A stretch of 64,000 bases of DNA, taken from NCBI RefSeq assembly GCF_018619435.1, contig NZ_JAHFZF010000001.1:1-64000 (forward strand). Direction: 5' to 3'. The stretch is from Rhodoferax sp. U11-2br. GTDB lineage: Bacteria; Pseudomonadota; Gammaproteobacteria; Burkholderiales; Burkholderiaceae_C. A program made the position numbers and the translations under genes. This document shows, in pieces, positions 62,502 through 64,000 of this stretch; within the stretch, counting starts at the first letter, position 1; each line of letters begins with the position of its first letter. A model generated the notes under the pieces. The model searched no databases. It had not been told where the DNA came from and saw nothing but the letters and a program-made list of their open reading frames with translations.

Positions 62502-64000
62502 TCAAAAATGGTGTTTCAGGTTGAGCGACAACTTCCGTGGTTCACCAAAGGTGGAATAGTCTCTGCTTTCGAGGTAGGCACGATAGGTTCGATCAAACAG
62601 GTTGCTGACTGCGAAGGTCAGTTCCGTCTTGGGGTCGATCTGGTATTTGGCGTTCAAACCAATCAGTGAAAACCCGCTTTGGCGAATTGTGTAAGGATTG
62701 CCGGAAACTTCGCTTGTTCCTTCAAGGTAGGTTTTGCTGTACACACTCACATTGCCGCCAAGCGTCCAAGCGGTTCCTGGAAGTTTGTAATTGGACGCAA
62801 AGCGCACACTGTGCTGGGGAAGGTGGGTCATGTAAGACTGCCCCTGGTTGCTGCCCGAGGCGTATTTGCTGCTCACGTAGGTGTAGCCTGCACTGATGTT
62901 CCAGCCCAGCTGAATTTCACCATTCGCGCTCAAATCCAGGCCCTGGCTGAGCACCTTGTCCGACGCGGTGTAGCAATAGCCGCCGCACACGTTTGATGCG
63001 CTGTAAGCCACAGACTCATCAAGCTTGGCAAGATTGGTCTGTTCCAGCCGAAAGACCGCCGCAGCGACGTTCAGACGCTTGTCGAGTAATTCCCCCTTGA
63101 TGCCCACTTCGTAATTGGAACCAAGCACCGGTTTGAGTGCGTTGCCATCGGCGCTCTTGCTGCTTTGTGGCGTAAAAATGTCCGAATAACTGACGTAGGC
63201 CGAGTATTGCTTGTTGAGGTCGTAAATCAGCCCGGCGTAGGGTGTCAGGACGCCACTCTCCTTTTGGCTGGCAATGCCGGTCGTCAAGTCTTTGTCCTCG
63301 TAATTGCTGACACGGGCACCGACAATCAATTTCAGTGGGTCGGCCAAGCTGAAGCGCCCCACCCCATAGACGCCCGTTTGCGTGATTTTTGATCCACCGG
63401 CATAGCCGGTGCCGTCGGCAACCTCGCCGAGTGCCGCAGGATCAAACGTGTAAACGTTGATCGAGGTGGAGGCGGCGTTGCCCGACCCTTGATAGCTAAA
63501 GCGTTTACTGGATCCGTTAAAACCAAAGGCAAGTTCGTGCTGGCGCCCCCAGAAATCCACGGGGCCAGAGGCGTAAACATCCATGGCATGGGTCGTAATT
63601 TGTCGTTGAAAGCTCTTCTCCCGCTCCAGGGTCATGCCTTCCCCTGTTGTTGTATCGAGGTCGCCCGAGATGTAACTGTAGTTCTGGATATCGCCATCGG
63701 TCCGGCCATGGCTGTAGGCGGCCTTAAACTGCCAACCCGCCGCGAGTTTTTGTGCCAGTTCCACGGTGTAAAGCGTGTATTCCTTGGTCGTCTGGTTATT
63801 GGCATCACCAAAGAAGGAAGATCGATCCAGGCTGGCGTCACTGCCATCTGCAGCAAATGGCACGCCAAAATGATTCCGGCCCGTCTGCTTCTGGTACTGA
63901 ACACTGCCGCTGAGCGTGGTTGTTTCCGTCAAGTCGACTTCGACAATGCCATACGCGCCGCGCCGATCTTTGTAAACATAGTCCACAAACGAGTCGCTGT
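62502..64000 (-). CDS. TonB-dependent siderophore receptor, C-terminal part
   Basis: The gene is cut by the window edge; the frame is open to base 64000 with a DSFVDYVYKDR sequence at the edge. About 499 residues of the outer-membrane beta-barrel are present, with amphipathic strands throughout, a FGEPRKLSLNLKHHF end finishing in the C-terminal Phe required for insertion, and NLFDRTYRAYLESRDYSTFGEPR, typical of FpvA/FhuE-type ferric siderophore receptors. An extracellular loop has a CGGYC pair. Plug domain and TonB box are outside the window. The siderophore is unknown. Confidence 0.93.
   Translation of the reverse strand, partial: SDSFVDYVYKDRRGAYGIVEVDLTETTTLSGSVQYQKQTGRNHFGVPFAADGSDASLDRSSFFGDANNQTTKEYTLYTVELAQKLAAGWQFKAAYSHGRTDGDIQNYSYISGDLDTTTGEGMTLEREKSFQRQITTHAMDVYASGPVDFWGRQHELAFGFNGSSKRFSYQGSGNAASTSINVYTFDPAALGEVADGTGYAGGSKITQTGVYGVGRFSLADPLKLIVGARVSNYEDKDLTTGIASQKESGVLTPYAGLIYDLNKQYSAYVSYSDIFTPQSSKSADGNALKPVLGSNYEVGIKGELLDKRLNVAAAVFRLEQTNLAKLDESVAYSASNVCGGYCYTASDKVLSQGLDLSANGEIQLGWNISAGYTYVSSKYASGSNQGQSYMTHLPQHSVRFASNYKLPGTAWTLGGNVSVYSKTYLEGTSEVSGNPYTIRQSGFSLIGLNAKYQIDPKTELTFAVSNLFDRTYRAYLESRDYSTFGEPRKLSLNLKHHF

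Noticed and set aside
1..64000. tRNA, rRNA and CRISPR arrays
   Set aside because: I looked in the intergenic gaps for cloverleaf-type sequences, rRNA signatures and regularly spaced repeats and saw none; the dispersed repeats are far apart and not array-like.

Overview
The window reads as chromosomal DNA of a betaproteobacterium of the family Comamonadaceae, most likely Rhodoferax or a close relative. This is inferred from the dispersed AGCCCTTAT/AAGGGCT repeat, the murI-dapC-dapD-pilU-dapE-prmB order, tctCBA/tctDE transporter genes, a phaCAB storage operon and hopanoid-squalene genes. No rRNA, tRNA or CRISPR array was seen. Coding density is high and nearly every gene has a recognisable family.

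Layout. 1-6 kb: squalene synthesis for hopanoids (hpnD, hpnE), a penicillin-acylase-family hydrolase and ferrochelatase. 6-18 kb (minus strand): one long chemosensory operon, read from 17.8 kb down to 6.0 kb: receiver-only regulator, membrane MCP-like protein, cheY, a STAS-domain protein, cheA, mcp, cheW, mcp, cheW, cheR, cheD, cheB. 18-24.7 kb (minus): further signalling genes, namely a receiver-histidine kinase with its NarL-type regulator, a receiver-PAS-GGDEF-EAL protein and a periplasmic-sensor HisKA_2 kinase. 24.7-28.3 kb: polyphosphate:AMP phosphotransferase and, divergently, a chemoreceptor with a periplasmic CxxCH haem c motif behind an FNR-like box. 28.5-36.5 kb: an MHS-type transporter, a tripartite tricarboxylate transporter (tctCBA) with its two-component system (tctDE), and a methyltransferase. 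36.5-42 kb: glutathione peroxidase, hslR, a 514-bp noncoding stretch with two striking hairpins, acs, a UPF0114 membrane protein and nhaA. 42-52.5 kb: fumA, murI, the lysine/DAP genes with pilU among them, prmB fused to a GNAT domain, and an ABC-F protein. 52.5-56 kb: dTDP-rhamnose genes rfbBDAC. 56-60 kb: phaB, phaA, phaC. 60-64 kb: diguanylate cyclase, a decayed IS256-family element, a small DUF3649-like membrane protein and the C-terminal part of a TonB-dependent siderophore receptor that runs off the window.

How it fits together. The dominant theme is signalling. CheA carries, between its N-terminal part and its dimerisation domain, two tandem motifs that match the MshEN cyclic-di-GMP-binding pattern. 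Two c-di-GMP-metabolising proteins are also encoded (20.6-22.8 kb and 60-61 kb). A chemotaxis kinase gated directly by c-di-GMP is therefore a concrete hypothesis. The mcp-cheW pair has been tandemly duplicated, and one copy has lost a HAMP-like module. Carbon storage (PHA, polyphosphate), acetate and carboxylate uptake and redox sensing suggest a metabolically flexible, motile freshwater bacterium.

Two unannotated DNA signals stand out. One is an approximately 50-bp palindromic repeat found at least 11 times, five or six of them between genes and five inside genes as in-frame peptide inserts. The other is a pair of perfect hairpins near 37.7-37.9 kb that share an identical approximately 30-nt loop region but have unrelated stems.
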